Positions 54,101 through 62,249 of a DNA stretch of 64,000 nucleotides are shown piece by piece (the first letter of the stretch is position 1; each line of letters begins with the position of its first letter). The position numbers and the translations under genes are program-made. The notes beneath the pieces are model-generated. The model had not been told where the DNA came from, did not search any database, and saw only the letters and a list, made by a program, of their open reading frames with translations. The DNA comes from Candidatus Nanoarchaeia archaeon (lineage in GTDB: Archaea > Nanobdellota > Nanobdellia > SCGC-AAA011-G17 > JAFCDX01): assembly GCA_028716945.1 (NCBI GenBank), contig JAQUOT010000001.1, positions 123,927-187,926 of the forward strand. The letters are read 5' to 3'.

Positions 54101-55044
54101 TCTTTTCCAAATTGCAATGGTAAACTATCTCCCCAAACTGATTTAGTAACATCGAATTCACACCAAGATTCTCCATTTTGAACTTCTGCGCCTTTAGCAA
54201 GAAGAGTTTTTCCAGCCGCATCAAAGATTTCATAATCTGTTTTACATTTCAAATCAAGACATTTATAATTATTTGTTTCTTTATCAAATCCACAAGTGGT
54301 TCCTTCTGTATAATCACAATGTTCTGCAACACCTTCTGGATTTCCACAAGAATCAATATAATAAACATCATCACTTTCTCCTAAACAACCTTTTTTTCCT
54401 GATTTTAAACCAGAAGAACAATCACAAACTACTTTTGCATCAGAACAATAAGTATTTTTAAAAAATCCTGCATCTCCTTTGTTTGTAGCAGTTTGTACAG
54501 GACAATTATCTCTTGTTGTATATATACAACTTTCAGAAGATTGTACACAACATCCTTTTTCTTTGGATCTTGATAAAGCCAAACAGGATGCTTCATCTTT
54601 TACATCTTCTTTGAAAACCATTTGTAAATCAGGATAATTTGCAGTTTCTTTTTTACATCTTGTTTGAGTTATGAAACTTGCTTGTTGTCCAATTATACAA
54701 CAACCCATATTACATTGAGCAACATCACAATTTTGATCTCCTGCAAAAGAAGCATCTTCTCCCCTAGATAAACAAGAAGCCTGAGGTGAATTTGCATAAC
54801 ATCTTCCATCGCTTAAATCAAAACAACATCCAGGCGTACAAAAACTTGTAAAAACACAATTAGTCTGAGCCTTTTTTGAATCTGCCGCACATTGAGATTC
54901 ATCTACGTATTGACAGAATTTATTATCTGTTGTTTTTTCACAACAAACTTGAGCTGCATTTACAAAACTAATTAAAAATAAAGATATAAAAATAAAAATT
55001 AATAATTTTCTGCTAACGCTTTTTCTAAAAGGGTTATTGTTCAT
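51115..55044 (-). CDS. Giant cysteine-rich secreted surface protein, 1309 aa
   Basis: Signal-like helix at residues 13-31 (LLIFIFISLFLISFVNA). Residues 34-565 are extremely Cys-rich with repeated GCC motifs (TPGCCFD, NMGCCIIG, KGCCVQS) and RCxxx spacing. Residues 590-840 are a Gly-rich hydrophobic region unlike its paralog. A second Cys cluster (STSCEDCNALNE) is followed by Ig-like repeats with DTTPPIIEG. No C-terminal anchor is seen. Its closest relative is the 1110-aa protein at 55856. It overlaps the upstream pseudopilin gene by 4 bp. Function unknown; an adhesin or lattice-spanning fibre is plausible inference. Confidence 0.7.
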   Translation of the reverse strand: MNNNPFRKSVSRKLLIFIFISLFLISFVNAAQVCCEKTTDNKFCQYVDESQCAADSKKAQTNCVFTSFCTPGCCFDLSDGRCYANSPQASCLSRGEDASFAGDQNCDVAQCNMGCCIIGQQASFITQTRCKKETANYPDLQMVFKEDVKDEASCLALSRSKEKGCCVQSSESCIYTTRDNCPVQTATNKGDAGFFKNTYCSDAKVVCDCSSGLKSGKKGCLGESDDVYYIDSCGNPEGVAEHCDYTEGTTCGFDKETNNYKCLDLKCKTDYEIFDAAGKTLLAKGAEVQNGESWCEFDVTKSVWGDSLPLQFGKDLPGSRYYRGFCINNKMFVEPCEDFRAQWCVQDQMTVQDQKYNVAGCIRNKFEDCYLQTTQTNCENTYLRDCFWTNTINEKGELIYEGPNGAAIGVCRPLVPAGTKFWEGEGADSCAVGSQECVAKIYISGLTKALGNSGFMESVNKITKAMSLSDAGTFGTIWQGITGFKEIGKVECVQGCQCLQRDMLIKMNNACRALGDCGADYNIIKDFNLDSFTRSLPNKAELEAHEPLTKTALCNGKKCSENYGDILNAQDLTNWNLPNTQKDDKKIEKVNWGSVALTTLGTGIGNGLIDMAFMGAGSGSIVGGIPGKEYGYQFARAVIPFGDIFKLFGVGKDVTTGSAGKGIQQTFNRMLSSMFKTPDWMKQNSMNLLGKPIEAAEQGVPYLEVGDKLYDMSGKEDIINKLGLKIDDLKVSVGNLDESGLYKVTSYKPEEFSKLAQEKGLVKPAGTTGLGKLVQGYNIVRWVFAAASLADDLLADTHDVKVTFACSPWQAPLKSTSCEDCNALNERENRKCSEYTCKSFGQNCALLNAGTGNDTCVSQDPRDVKPPYITVWQDGLGVYKGKVTETPNVGYKYNEEIPAYKMFSIALNTSEPAICKGSLNKSLKFAEMEDFIGSGLFEYQHLQLMALPNQYSVILNGTATAPVANANSTEVNSLAGSSIVLVPGGTFTIYVKCKDSLGNENNAPYSIRFSIKKGPDTTPPIIEGSSIVSESYVAYGINETGVDIYVNEPSDCKWSVRDQDYEQMERETTCERAPNEIGLYTCSAKVAPISDGIVNNFYFRCKDQPGVAEKDRNVNSQSFKLTLRGSNPLIINLIKPTNGTEIHESNFTLRVETSKGATLDGKAYCFYGENKDINSMIQFFKTNASVHEQVLSPMRRDQPYYYYVTCVDYGGNMANATTNVIVQKDIKAPSIMRVYPDDTFTPPHLVLILTEPAECQYKLEKDFTFGDGTAMAAEKLRYEAVYEPGATYYIKCKDASNNLLSYVFHASVL

Positions 55045-55796
55045 AGAGCACCTTCAATTGCAAAATAAAATTTGTAATCTGAATCTCTTGCATTTAAAAC
55101 ATAAACTTTGTCTGGATAAGGAGTGTCCTTGTAAATTTCTACTTCTCCACGATTAGCAAGCATATATTGTAAATTAAAGAAAGTTCCTGTTCTTGCTTCA
55201 CTATCAATAATATCATAAGTTGTATCTAATAATTGTCCTAATGGAATGTCAATTGTTTCTGTAATATCAGACAAACTTACTTGAGTAGTTCCTTTTACTA
55301 AAGTTATAGGATAACTAACTTTTATAACAACATTTGTTTTGTTTATTGAACTAACTGCTTGGAAACTTTTTTCTATTTTTATTTCTGGAAAAGAATATTG
55401 CTCTTTAAATTTATTAATATCAATACAATCAGGAACATTTGTATTAAGAAAATTATCTAATTCTTTTTCTATGTTTTTATTAGAAGGCATTAAATTTAAA
55501 CATTGTACTGATCCAGGTATAGCAGAACATAAATATTGAACTTTTCTTCCTTCATACAAAACATATTTTCCAGGATTAATAGAGCCTCCCTGATTACCCA
55601 TATTTATTAAAGCTGTTTTTGCATAAGATTCTACACAAGATTTAACATCATCTTGAATAATATTTATTTTATTATCTAAGTACTTTTGAGGTGATATTCC
55701 ATAACCTACATCTCTTAAACTAAGAATTAAAATAATTAAAATTAAAATTACAAACCCTAAAATAATAAATATAGTAACTTGACCTCTTTTATCCAT
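55041..55796 (-). CDS. Pseudopilin-like protein, 251 aa, first gene of the giant-protein operon
   Basis: MDKRGQVTIFIILGFVILILIILIL has KRG|Q-x-T before the helix, a class III signal peptide pattern. Conserved with its paralog at 59178 are SCVESYAKTALINMGNQGG, the Cys of YLC and the C-terminal YPDKVYVLNA. The gene starts an operon of six with an SD (GAGGT) and a TATA box (ATATTTATAAATT, about 55815-55827). It is the partner of the 1309-aa protein. Confidence 0.7.
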   Translation of the reverse strand: MDKRGQVTIFIILGFVILILIILILSLRDVGYGISPQKYLDNKINIIQDDVKSCVESYAKTALINMGNQGGSINPGKYVLYEGRKVQYLCSAIPGSVQCLNLMPSNKNIEKELDNFLNTNVPDCIDINKFKEQYSFPEIKIEKSFQAVSSINKTNVVIKVSYPITLVKGTTQVSLSDITETIDIPLGQLLDTTYDIIDSEARTGTFFNLQYMLANRGEVEIYKDTPYPDKVYVLNARDSDYKFYFAIEGAL

Positions 55797-55855
55797 ATTA
55801 AACCTCTAATTTGATAATTTATAAATATTTTGATTAAGTTTTTTGCCTCGTAAAT

Positions 55856-58800
55856 TTATTCTTTTATAGCAGAAGTATAAACTACGGCTGTAGGCATTTC
55901 ATTTCCAAATCTATCCTCACATCTTATATAATAAACACCCATTAATTGTCCATTTTCTGTCCAAGGAGCATAAAATGCTTTATCTACACCTGTCATTTCT
56001 GTTCCTTGACCTAAGAAAAATTCTTTGTTTAAATATTCACATTTTACAGTATTATCATCTTCTATTATTATTCTTAGTCTATCTCCATATTGAGTATCTC
56101 TACTTATTCCTATTATTTTTGGAGGAATAGTATCTACTTTTATTGAGAAAGAAACAGATTTTGTTGCTTCATTTCCTGCACTGTCAATACATAAAGCATA
56201 ATAAGTATAATCTTTAGTTCCTAAAAGTAATAATTGTTTATGAATAGTTGAATTTGTTTCAAAGAAATAATCTACCATATCTCCTGCACTAGGACCTAAG
56301 TGAGAATATTTACACATAGCTATTCCAGACTCTGATCCTCCAGAAGTTTTTGCTTCTAGAGTAATATTATTTGCATAACAATTTAATTCTGTGGTTGTTG
56401 CAAAACAATCTGGGGAAATTACATTTAATTCATTCAAAGCCAAAGGTAGAGTTCCAATTAAATTATATCCTTGTTCAGGATACCATTGTGAATTTGCATT
56501 TCCAGCAATATCTTTACATGAGAAATAGAATAAATTCTCTCCAACATTTATTGGATTTACTTTTGCAGTACAAGTTGGCTCTTCTGTATTGCTAGTTCCT
56601 ATTGAAGTGCATTCCATTTCATTTGTCATATCAGTCCAAGCTTGTTTTTCTTTGCTCCATCTGCAACTTGTAACTTCTTCATTCACTGTAATTGTAACTT
56701 CTTGTTCTGTTGCATTTGCTTTTACATAACTTCCTGATAAGGGTTCGTAAAATTCTACTATTGGAGGAGTTGTATCTGGTGCTTTGTGTATTGTAAATTT
56801 AATTAAATAATCAACAGGATTTTCTACTCCGCTTGGTCTTGCACATTTTACATGATATCTGTAATCTTGCCCATCTAACAAATTGTAAAGAGTTAAGTTA
56901 TGAGTTTTTCCGTATTTTCCGTCTGAGAATGCTAAAGACATTTGGTCAAAAGCAGTATTGTTTGTATCATATTTACATTTTGTCAATGTTAAATTTCCTT
57001 TTCCATCATATGTTGAAATTCCTAATTTTACTGTTGTATATTCTTTTATTTCTCCTTCTATACTAAATCCATTCATTCCATTATCTTTTACAGTACAACC
57101 TCCTGAAAAACAGGTTATATTTATTATATTTGCATTTAGTTGTATTATTGGAGGATCTACATCTCTTGGATTACTTGCGTAACAAGTTGGACCTTCAACT
57201 GCTTCTGCTTCAAAAGCACATCCTTGTCCTAAAGACATACAAGTATATTCTTGACACACATAACCAGGAATTATTTGTCCATTTTTATCTGCTAATAATC
57301 CGCCTTGTGAAATTGGTTTGTTACATTTATCACAATCTTCGCTTCCAAATGGAGCTTGCCACAATCCACAAAATTCTGAAACTGTAACTTTTGCATTTTG
57401 TCTAAATGCTTCATTTATGATATATGCTAATGCTGCTATTATCATAACTGCTAAAACCACTACACAAGCATAAGGTACAATAGTACAAAGGGGAGCTAAA
57501 AAAGCTTCGGAAGAAGTTAAGGCAGTAAAAACTGCAGTAAAACCTCCCAGCATATGCGAAGCAATTGCAATGCCTCCTATGGTAGCACCAAGTCCAGCTA
57601 AAGAAGTTATCATTCCAACACTTCCCCAATCAGTTACTAAATTATCTGGCGCTTTAAAGTATATTCCTTGTCCAGCTTGCTTGTAAGCATTACAATCTCC
57701 ATATAACCATTGATCAAGTTTTTTTGCACAACCCTTTACATAAGGATCACTATCAACTTTATTATTACAATCCCTAGAAAAACCATCATTTGTATATTTA
57801 CAAACAAGATTATAATCTGCTCCGCAATCTCCAAGAGCTTTACACATAGTATTTCCACCAACTAAAAAATCATTTTGATAAGCTTCTTTATTTCCTTCTA
57901 CATGCCAAGAATAACCTGTATTTTTTACCCATTGTGTATCTGCTGATCTATATCCTGCTCCACAAATATCTGCATTTTCTTGTTCCCAAAATTTAAATCC
58001 TGGTGGAACCATTGGAATACAATAAACAAAATTTTCTGCTCCAGAATCTTTATTTTCATTTTCTCCGGTCCAAACACAATCTCTTAAATCTGTATTTTGA
58101 CACGCCGTTTTAGTTGTTTGTTGCCAGCAATCTTTCCATTTATTTTCCATAAAATTACCAACACCCATTGTAATTCCACTAACCGAATCTGTTACATTAG
58201 TATAAATACAAATTTTATCTCTGTAAGAATTTCCATAAGCAGTTTCAACACCATCTATACAAGAATGTCTGTAATGAACACTTCCAGGCAAATCTTTTGT
58301 TGGTCCAACACCAGATAAATATTCACACCAAGATTCTCCATTTAATCTTACTGTTTGTTCATCTCCAATCATTAAAGGATTATCCCATAAATTAGTACAT
58401 TTCAAATCTCTGCAAATAAAAGTATTAGCATTGTTCAAATCTTCTGCACAAGTTTTTTCTGGATAATTACAATTTTCAGCTTCATCCCCAGCCCTTAAAT
58501 ATTCTAAATTGTTACAAGAATCAAACCAGTACAAATTAGTTGAATCTCCAACAGAAAAATCTATACATCCTTTATGATCTTTTGCTTTACATTGAGAACA
58601 ATCTTCTGTCAAACTTGAACAAAATTTATTTTGACTAAACTTTCCTTCTATGTTAGTACAAGCATCTCTTGTTGTAAAACTACATTCTCCATCAGCAACA
58701 CAACATCCTTTGTCTTGTTTAGTACATTCTTGAGAACAAGCTGTCTCATCTATAATAGCACCATTAAAATTCATTTCAAAATCTGCAGGAGTGTTAGCTT

Positions 58801-59188
58801 TACATTGATCTTTGGTATAAAGATTGCAATTGTTTCCTCTTATACAACAACCAACTTTACATTCTGGTATCTGAGCCATTGGTTTATCAAACCATTTTCC
58901 ATTTTGTTTTTCACAAGTTCCCTTTGGAACATTCGAAGAGCATACTTTATCAATATAACAAGTTCCTAATTTACAAAAAGAAGCCTGAGAACAAGATTTT
59001 ACATTTGGTACAGAAGATCCAGAAGGATCACAACTAGCAGAATCAGTAGGACTCTGACAATATTTATCTCCAATTTTTTCACAGCATCCAACTGCTTCTA
59101 CATCTTTAGTATTCATTAAATAAATTGTAAAGATAGATAAAATTATTATAATTATCTGAAATATTGCTTTTGGTTTTTTAAACAACAT
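55856..59188 (-). CDS. Giant cysteine-rich secreted surface protein, 1110 aa (paralog)
   Basis: A hydrophobic N-terminus (IFQIIIIILSIFTIYL) precedes residues 34-560 rich in Cys with GCC motifs (VGCCEKIG, VGCCIRGN, KGCCVADG). These align in order with the 1309-aa protein. The middle region carries membrane-like helices (residues about 595-650, APLCTIVPYACVVVLAVMIIAAL). Then comes the Cys cluster SEDCDKCNK and Ig-like repeats with DTTPPIVEFYEP and DTIPPKIIGIS. The paired pseudopilin gene overlaps its start by 11 bp. Function unknown. Confidence 0.7.
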   Translation of the reverse strand: MLFKKPKAIFQIIIIILSIFTIYLMNTKDVEAVGCCEKIGDKYCQSPTDSASCDPSGSSVPNVKSCSQASFCKLGTCYIDKVCSSNVPKGTCEKQNGKWFDKPMAQIPECKVGCCIRGNNCNLYTKDQCKANTPADFEMNFNGAIIDETACSQECTKQDKGCCVADGECSFTTRDACTNIEGKFSQNKFCSSLTEDCSQCKAKDHKGCIDFSVGDSTNLYWFDSCNNLEYLRAGDEAENCNYPEKTCAEDLNNANTFICRDLKCTNLWDNPLMIGDEQTVRLNGESWCEYLSGVGPTKDLPGSVHYRHSCIDGVETAYGNSYRDKICIYTNVTDSVSGITMGVGNFMENKWKDCWQQTTKTACQNTDLRDCVWTGENENKDSGAENFVYCIPMVPPGFKFWEQENADICGAGYRSADTQWVKNTGYSWHVEGNKEAYQNDFLVGGNTMCKALGDCGADYNLVCKYTNDGFSRDCNNKVDSDPYVKGCAKKLDQWLYGDCNAYKQAGQGIYFKAPDNLVTDWGSVGMITSLAGLGATIGGIAIASHMLGGFTAVFTALTSSEAFLAPLCTIVPYACVVVLAVMIIAALAYIINEAFRQNAKVTVSEFCGLWQAPFGSEDCDKCNKPISQGGLLADKNGQIIPGYVCQEYTCMSLGQGCAFEAEAVEGPTCYASNPRDVDPPIIQLNANIINITCFSGGCTVKDNGMNGFSIEGEIKEYTTVKLGISTYDGKGNLTLTKCKYDTNNTAFDQMSLAFSDGKYGKTHNLTLYNLLDGQDYRYHVKCARPSGVENPVDYLIKFTIHKAPDTTPPIVEFYEPLSGSYVKANATEQEVTITVNEEVTSCRWSKEKQAWTDMTNEMECTSIGTSNTEEPTCTAKVNPINVGENLFYFSCKDIAGNANSQWYPEQGYNLIGTLPLALNELNVISPDCFATTTELNCYANNITLEAKTSGGSESGIAMCKYSHLGPSAGDMVDYFFETNSTIHKQLLLLGTKDYTYYALCIDSAGNEATKSVSFSIKVDTIPPKIIGISRDTQYGDRLRIIIEDDNTVKCEYLNKEFFLGQGTEMTGVDKAFYAPWTENGQLMGVYYIRCEDRFGNEMPTAVVYTSAIKE

Positions 59189-59972
59189 GAGTATCTACTC
59201 CTTTTATTGCAAATTGTAAAGTATATTGCCTTCCTGGTGTTGTAATAGAATAAATCGTGTCTGGATAAAGGTCTGTTCTAAACACTTCAACTCTGCTTTT
59301 TTGTAATAAAGTATACCCTACATTATCAAATTCTCCAAAAAGAGATTCAAATTCTAAAATATCATTTACTGCATTTTGTATTTCTCCTAAAGAAGTTTCT
59401 TGTGTGAAATCAAGGCCATCAAAATTAACTTTTACATTTTCTCTTTCTAGAACAACCGGATAAGTTACTCCATATTTCACAACATCATCTTCTATTGTAA
59501 CATTAATATCAAATTCTCCTACAGTTAATTTATAATAAGTACTTCTGAAATTATTTGCATTGAAACAAGTATTAAATTGCCCTTTCATATAATCTTTTAA
59601 TTCTTTTTCCATTTTGTTTCTTACTAACATCTGGTTTTCACAACCAACCCTATGTTTTCCTGTAGAAGGATCTATATCTGTAAGAGGAAAATCAAAACAC
59701 AAATAAGAAATTTTTTCTCCTTTGAATAATATATAATTTGTTGGGGTTAAAGTACCTCCTTGATTCCCCATCTGATTTATTGCAGAATTAGACAAGTCAC
59801 TAACACATTTTTGCATTTCTTCTTTTATAGAAGTAAGTTTTTTATCAAGTACAGGTCTTGTTCCATAAATTGTTTCTTTTAAATTATCTTGTAAGAAATA
59901 TAATAATAAAATTACAATTAGTATTACAAAACCTAGAATCATAAATACGGTAATCTGACCTCTTTTTGACAT
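59178..59972 (-). CDS. Pseudopilin-like protein, 264 aa (paralog)
   Basis: MSKRGQITVFMILGFVILIVILLLYFLQD has the same KRG|Q leader as its paralog at 55041. MGNQGGTLTPTNYILFKGEK and YPDTIYSITTPGRQYTLQFAIKG are conserved. A TATA element (AAATTTATAAATC on the complement, about 59990-60002) lies about 20-30 nt upstream, so the mRNA is nearly leaderless. It overlaps the 1110-aa gene by 11 bp. Confidence 0.7.
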   Translation of the reverse strand: MSKRGQITVFMILGFVILIVILLLYFLQDNLKETIYGTRPVLDKKLTSIKEEMQKCVSDLSNSAINQMGNQGGTLTPTNYILFKGEKISYLCFDFPLTDIDPSTGKHRVGCENQMLVRNKMEKELKDYMKGQFNTCFNANNFRSTYYKLTVGEFDINVTIEDDVVKYGVTYPVVLERENVKVNFDGLDFTQETSLGEIQNAVNDILEFESLFGEFDNVGYTLLQKSRVEVFRTDLYPDTIYSITTPGRQYTLQFAIKGVDTHVV

Positions 59973-60002
59973 ATAAAGTATAAAATTTAAAGATTTATAA
60001 AT

Positions 60003-60740
60003 TTAATCATTGGATACTCTAGGCGCCAATAAAAATGAAAGACTAACTTTATCTTTAATAGTATAATCTACTTTTAAAGGATAATCTTTGCTAAATTGTA
60101 TGAAAACATCGTTGCTTAATTTTGAACCTTTAGCAATCTTTTTAAGGTACTCAAGAGAGTATTTTGATTTAATGTTACTTTCTTTTGCATCTACAGAAGT
60201 TTCTTTATTATTTTGCATTTCTGAATGAGCATTAGAAAAATTTCCTTCTGTATTCATAATAAAATTATTGTCTTTTATAATGAAATTAACTGAATCTGAA
60301 ACAACAGACATATCTTCAATAGCTTCATTAAAAATTAAAGTATTTGTTTTTATTTTTGCATCGAAATCTAATTCAGGAACTTTTTGAGTTTGTGTATGTA
60401 GATCTATTAAAGCCAAAGTAAAAGATCTATTACTCTCACCTTTGAAATCTATTTGTAATTTGTTATCTTTCAATTCTAAAATTACAGAATCAGAAGGTTT
60501 TGCTCTTTTTAAAATATTTTTTAAATTATCCAAGTTAACTGCAATCTCTTCTCCATTAACAGTATATTCTGAAAAAGAAGGACTTAATATATTTAGTACT
60601 ACCATTGCTACGTTTGCAGGATCCATTGCGATTAATTCAATTCTATCTTTATGTAATTTGAATTTAACTTCATTAACTAATTCAGAAATTATGTTTATTG
60701 GTTCTCTTAAATATCTTGAATCGTCTAATATTAATTTCAT
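60003..60740 (-). CDS. pcn: PCNA sliding clamp
   Basis: 245 residues, two PCNA half-domains. MKLILDDSRYLREPINIISE, RIELIAMDPANVAMVVL and the C-terminal KDYPLKVDYTIKDKVSLSFLLAPRV (the conserved LxYxxxxxxxxxxLAPR end) identify it. It forms a ring that tethers polymerases and ligase to DNA. The wobble SD GGGGT precedes ATG and a TATA box is at 60768-60780. It is transcribed separately from the surface-protein operons. Confidence 0.93.
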   Translation of the reverse strand: MKLILDDSRYLREPINIISELVNEVKFKLHKDRIELIAMDPANVAMVVLNILSPSFSEYTVNGEEIAVNLDNLKNILKRAKPSDSVILELKDNKLQIDFKGESNRSFTLALIDLHTQTQKVPELDFDAKIKTNTLIFNEAIEDMSVVSDSVNFIIKDNNFIMNTEGNFSNAHSEMQNNKETSVDAKESNIKSKYSLEYLKKIAKGSKLSNDVFIQFSKDYPLKVDYTIKDKVSLSFLLAPRVSND

Positions 60741-60767
60741 TTAAACCCCACAAAAACTGAAATTTTC

Positions 60768-60780
60768 TTATATAAATAGA
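60768..60780 (-). promoter_or_regulatory. TATA box of pcn
   Basis: Read leftward, TCTATTTATATAAG lies 28-40 nt before the pcn ATG. The transcript would begin near the GGGGT motif 5-12 nt before ATG, so the leader is very short. Confidence 0.55.
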
Positions 60781-60801
60781 TTTTGTATTTTTAGTATATA
60801 G

Positions 60802-61233
60802 TTAACCGCCGCCTAAATAACTAGGTACGATTGGAGATAAGAAAGGCCATACATAAGGCATTATTATTACTAAAACAGTGATTATTGTTGTATGAGTCCA
60901 ATGCTCTGCCATTCCTCTTGCTACTAATCCTCCACCATGAACAACTGCAGAAGTACCATGCATTTTAATATTTAAGATTACACCTACCAAAATTCTTAAT
61001 ACTAAAGGATTTGTTATAAAAGGAATTGTTGAATTAGCTAAACCTGTAATTTCTAAGAAAAAATCAACATTCATTACAGCAAATAAAGCTACTATCATAA
61101 AAACAACTGCGTGCAATCCATGACCTAACCAATGCGAACCTCTAAAATTCATATCTGCATGAATAGCAAATAATTCATACAATCCAAGTATCACCCCTAA
61201 TGTGATTACTGGCAAAATTATCAAATCAGCCAT
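60802..61233 (-). CDS. Four-helix membrane protein rich in histidine, 143 aa
   Basis: Not recognised. Four hydrophobic helices carry clustered His: IHADMNFRGSHWLGHGLHAV in helix 1-2 and KMHGTSAVVHGG with MAEHWTHTT in helix 3-4. The His pattern at membrane faces resembles metal or heme sites, but no family is known to me. It lies between pcn and the OB-fold gene and appears to have its own leftward TATA box near 61250. Confidence 0.6.
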   Translation of the reverse strand: MADLIILPVITLGVILGLYELFAIHADMNFRGSHWLGHGLHAVVFMIVALFAVMNVDFFLEITGLANSTIPFITNPLVLRILVGVILNIKMHGTSAVVHGGGLVARGMAEHWTHTTIITVLVIIMPYVWPFLSPIVPSYLGGG

Positions 61234-61267
61234 ATAAATTTAAAATATTTATAATATATAAATCTTT

Positions 61268-61552
61268 TTATAATCTCATTAGTAACTTCTGATGTAGTTT
61301 TTTATCTATATTATTTAAATTTTGTATGATTTGAGCTTGTAAAACTATATCTTCTCCTTGTAATATATTTCCAAATACTCTTACATAGTCTCCAATGTTA
61401 ATTACAGTTGTAGTATTATCAAAAATCACTTTTAATTGTGAACTATTATCTTCTAAAATAAAATTATTTTCTTCTTTATTAACTACAAAACCAGAAGTCA
61501 TAATTCTAGAATCCGTCTCTTCAATATTCCTTATTTGTTTTTCTATGAACAT
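61268..61552 (-). CDS. OB-fold protein, about 94 aa
   Basis: A small beta-barrel protein: SRIMTSGFVVNKEENNFILED, LKVIFDNTTTVINIGDYVRVFG and GEDIVLQAQIIQNL give the five-strand OB pattern with the GDYVRVFG turn, as in tRNA_anti/RPA-like domains. ATG at 61552 is 2 nt after the thioredoxin stop; a TTG at 61558 is less likely. Ligand unknown; nucleic acid is the usual one for such folds. Confidence 0.65.
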   Translation of the reverse strand: MFIEKQIRNIEETDSRIMTSGFVVNKEENNFILEDNSSQLKVIFDNTTTVINIGDYVRVFGNILQGEDIVLQAQIIQNLNNIDKKLHQKLLMRL

Positions 61553-61554
61553 TT

Positions 61555-61878
61555 TCAAATAATTCTTTCCATAAATTCATAAACTCTTTCTCTTGATGTT
61601 GAACCTGTCAATTTACCTATAACAGATCCGTTTCTGTAAAAAATTAAAGTTGGTAAACTTTTTACTTCAAGCTGACTAGCAATTTCCGCATTCTCATCGA
61701 AGTTTGCTTTTACAATATTTAATTTTCCATCATATTTCTTTGTAATTTCTTCTAATATAGGATTAAGGGCCAGACATGGAGCACACCAATTTGCCCAGAA
61801 ATCTACCAAAACACCAATATTTTTAGATTTATTTATAACTTTTTCTTGATAAGTTTTTTCTGTTACTTCATCTACCAT
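61555..61878 (-). CDS. trxA: Thioredoxin
   Basis: 107 residues. The active site WANWCAPC (Cys32, Cys35) and the cis-Pro segment VKSLPTLIFYRNG are those of thioredoxins. It probably reduces cytoplasmic disulfides; it could also serve the class III reductase. The wobble SD GGGGGT lies before ATG 61878; a TTG at 61884 is weaker. It follows the TFS gene after 21 bp and is followed closely by the OB-fold gene. Confidence 0.9.
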   Translation of the reverse strand: MVDEVTEKTYQEKVINKSKNIGVLVDFWANWCAPCLALNPILEEITKKYDGKLNIVKANFDENAEIASQLEVKSLPTLIFYRNGSVIGKLTGSTSRERVYEFMERII

Positions 61879-61899
61879 TTTCAACCCCCAAATTACTTT

Positions 61900-62208
61900 T
61901 TAATATTCACGCCATCTATACGCACATTTAGTATTAGCACATTCAAAGAATCTTGTTTCTCCTTCGTCAGCTGCTCTTGTTTGTTGTAACCAGTAATATG
62001 CCTCTTTATTTCCACATTTAGGACATTTTGCTTTGGTTTTAGGAAGAGTTATTTTTCTTTGCTTGATTTCTATCTCTTTGGTTTTAACTTCTTCTTTAAT
62101 AACTGCTTCTTTCTCTTTAGAAACATATCCACAAGAACATACAAGTTTAGTTTTTCTTGCTCCTTGTTCAGGAACTAAAATTGCCGAGCATTTTGGACAA
62201 AAAAACAT
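61900..62208 (-). CDS. tfs: Transcription factor S (TFIIS-like transcript cleavage factor)
   Basis: 102 residues. The N-terminal zinc ribbon (FFCPKCSAILVPE, VCSCGYVSK) is joined by a charged linker to the C-terminal ribbon CPKCGNKEAYYWLQQTRAAD, then ECANTKCAYRWREY. RAADEGETRFF is the hairpin with the acidic DE pair inserted into RNA polymerase to cleave backtracked RNA. Full-length for archaeal TFS. First of the small operon with thioredoxin and the OB-fold protein. Confidence 0.92.
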   Translation of the reverse strand: MFFCPKCSAILVPEQGARKTKLVCSCGYVSKEKEAVIKEEVKTKEIEIKQRKITLPKTKAKCPKCGNKEAYYWLQQTRAADEGETRFFECANTKCAYRWREY

Positions 62209-62249
62209 TTCTAATTTTTGGACTTTACTTATATTTAAATGTTTTGTAA

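Noticed and set aside
51780..58969. Several antisense frames of 60-110 codons opposite the giant Cys-rich genes
   Set aside because: Composition is typical of shadow frames (Leu/His/Tyr or Ser/Thr-rich), with no SD or TATA element, and they lie wholly inside the giant genes.
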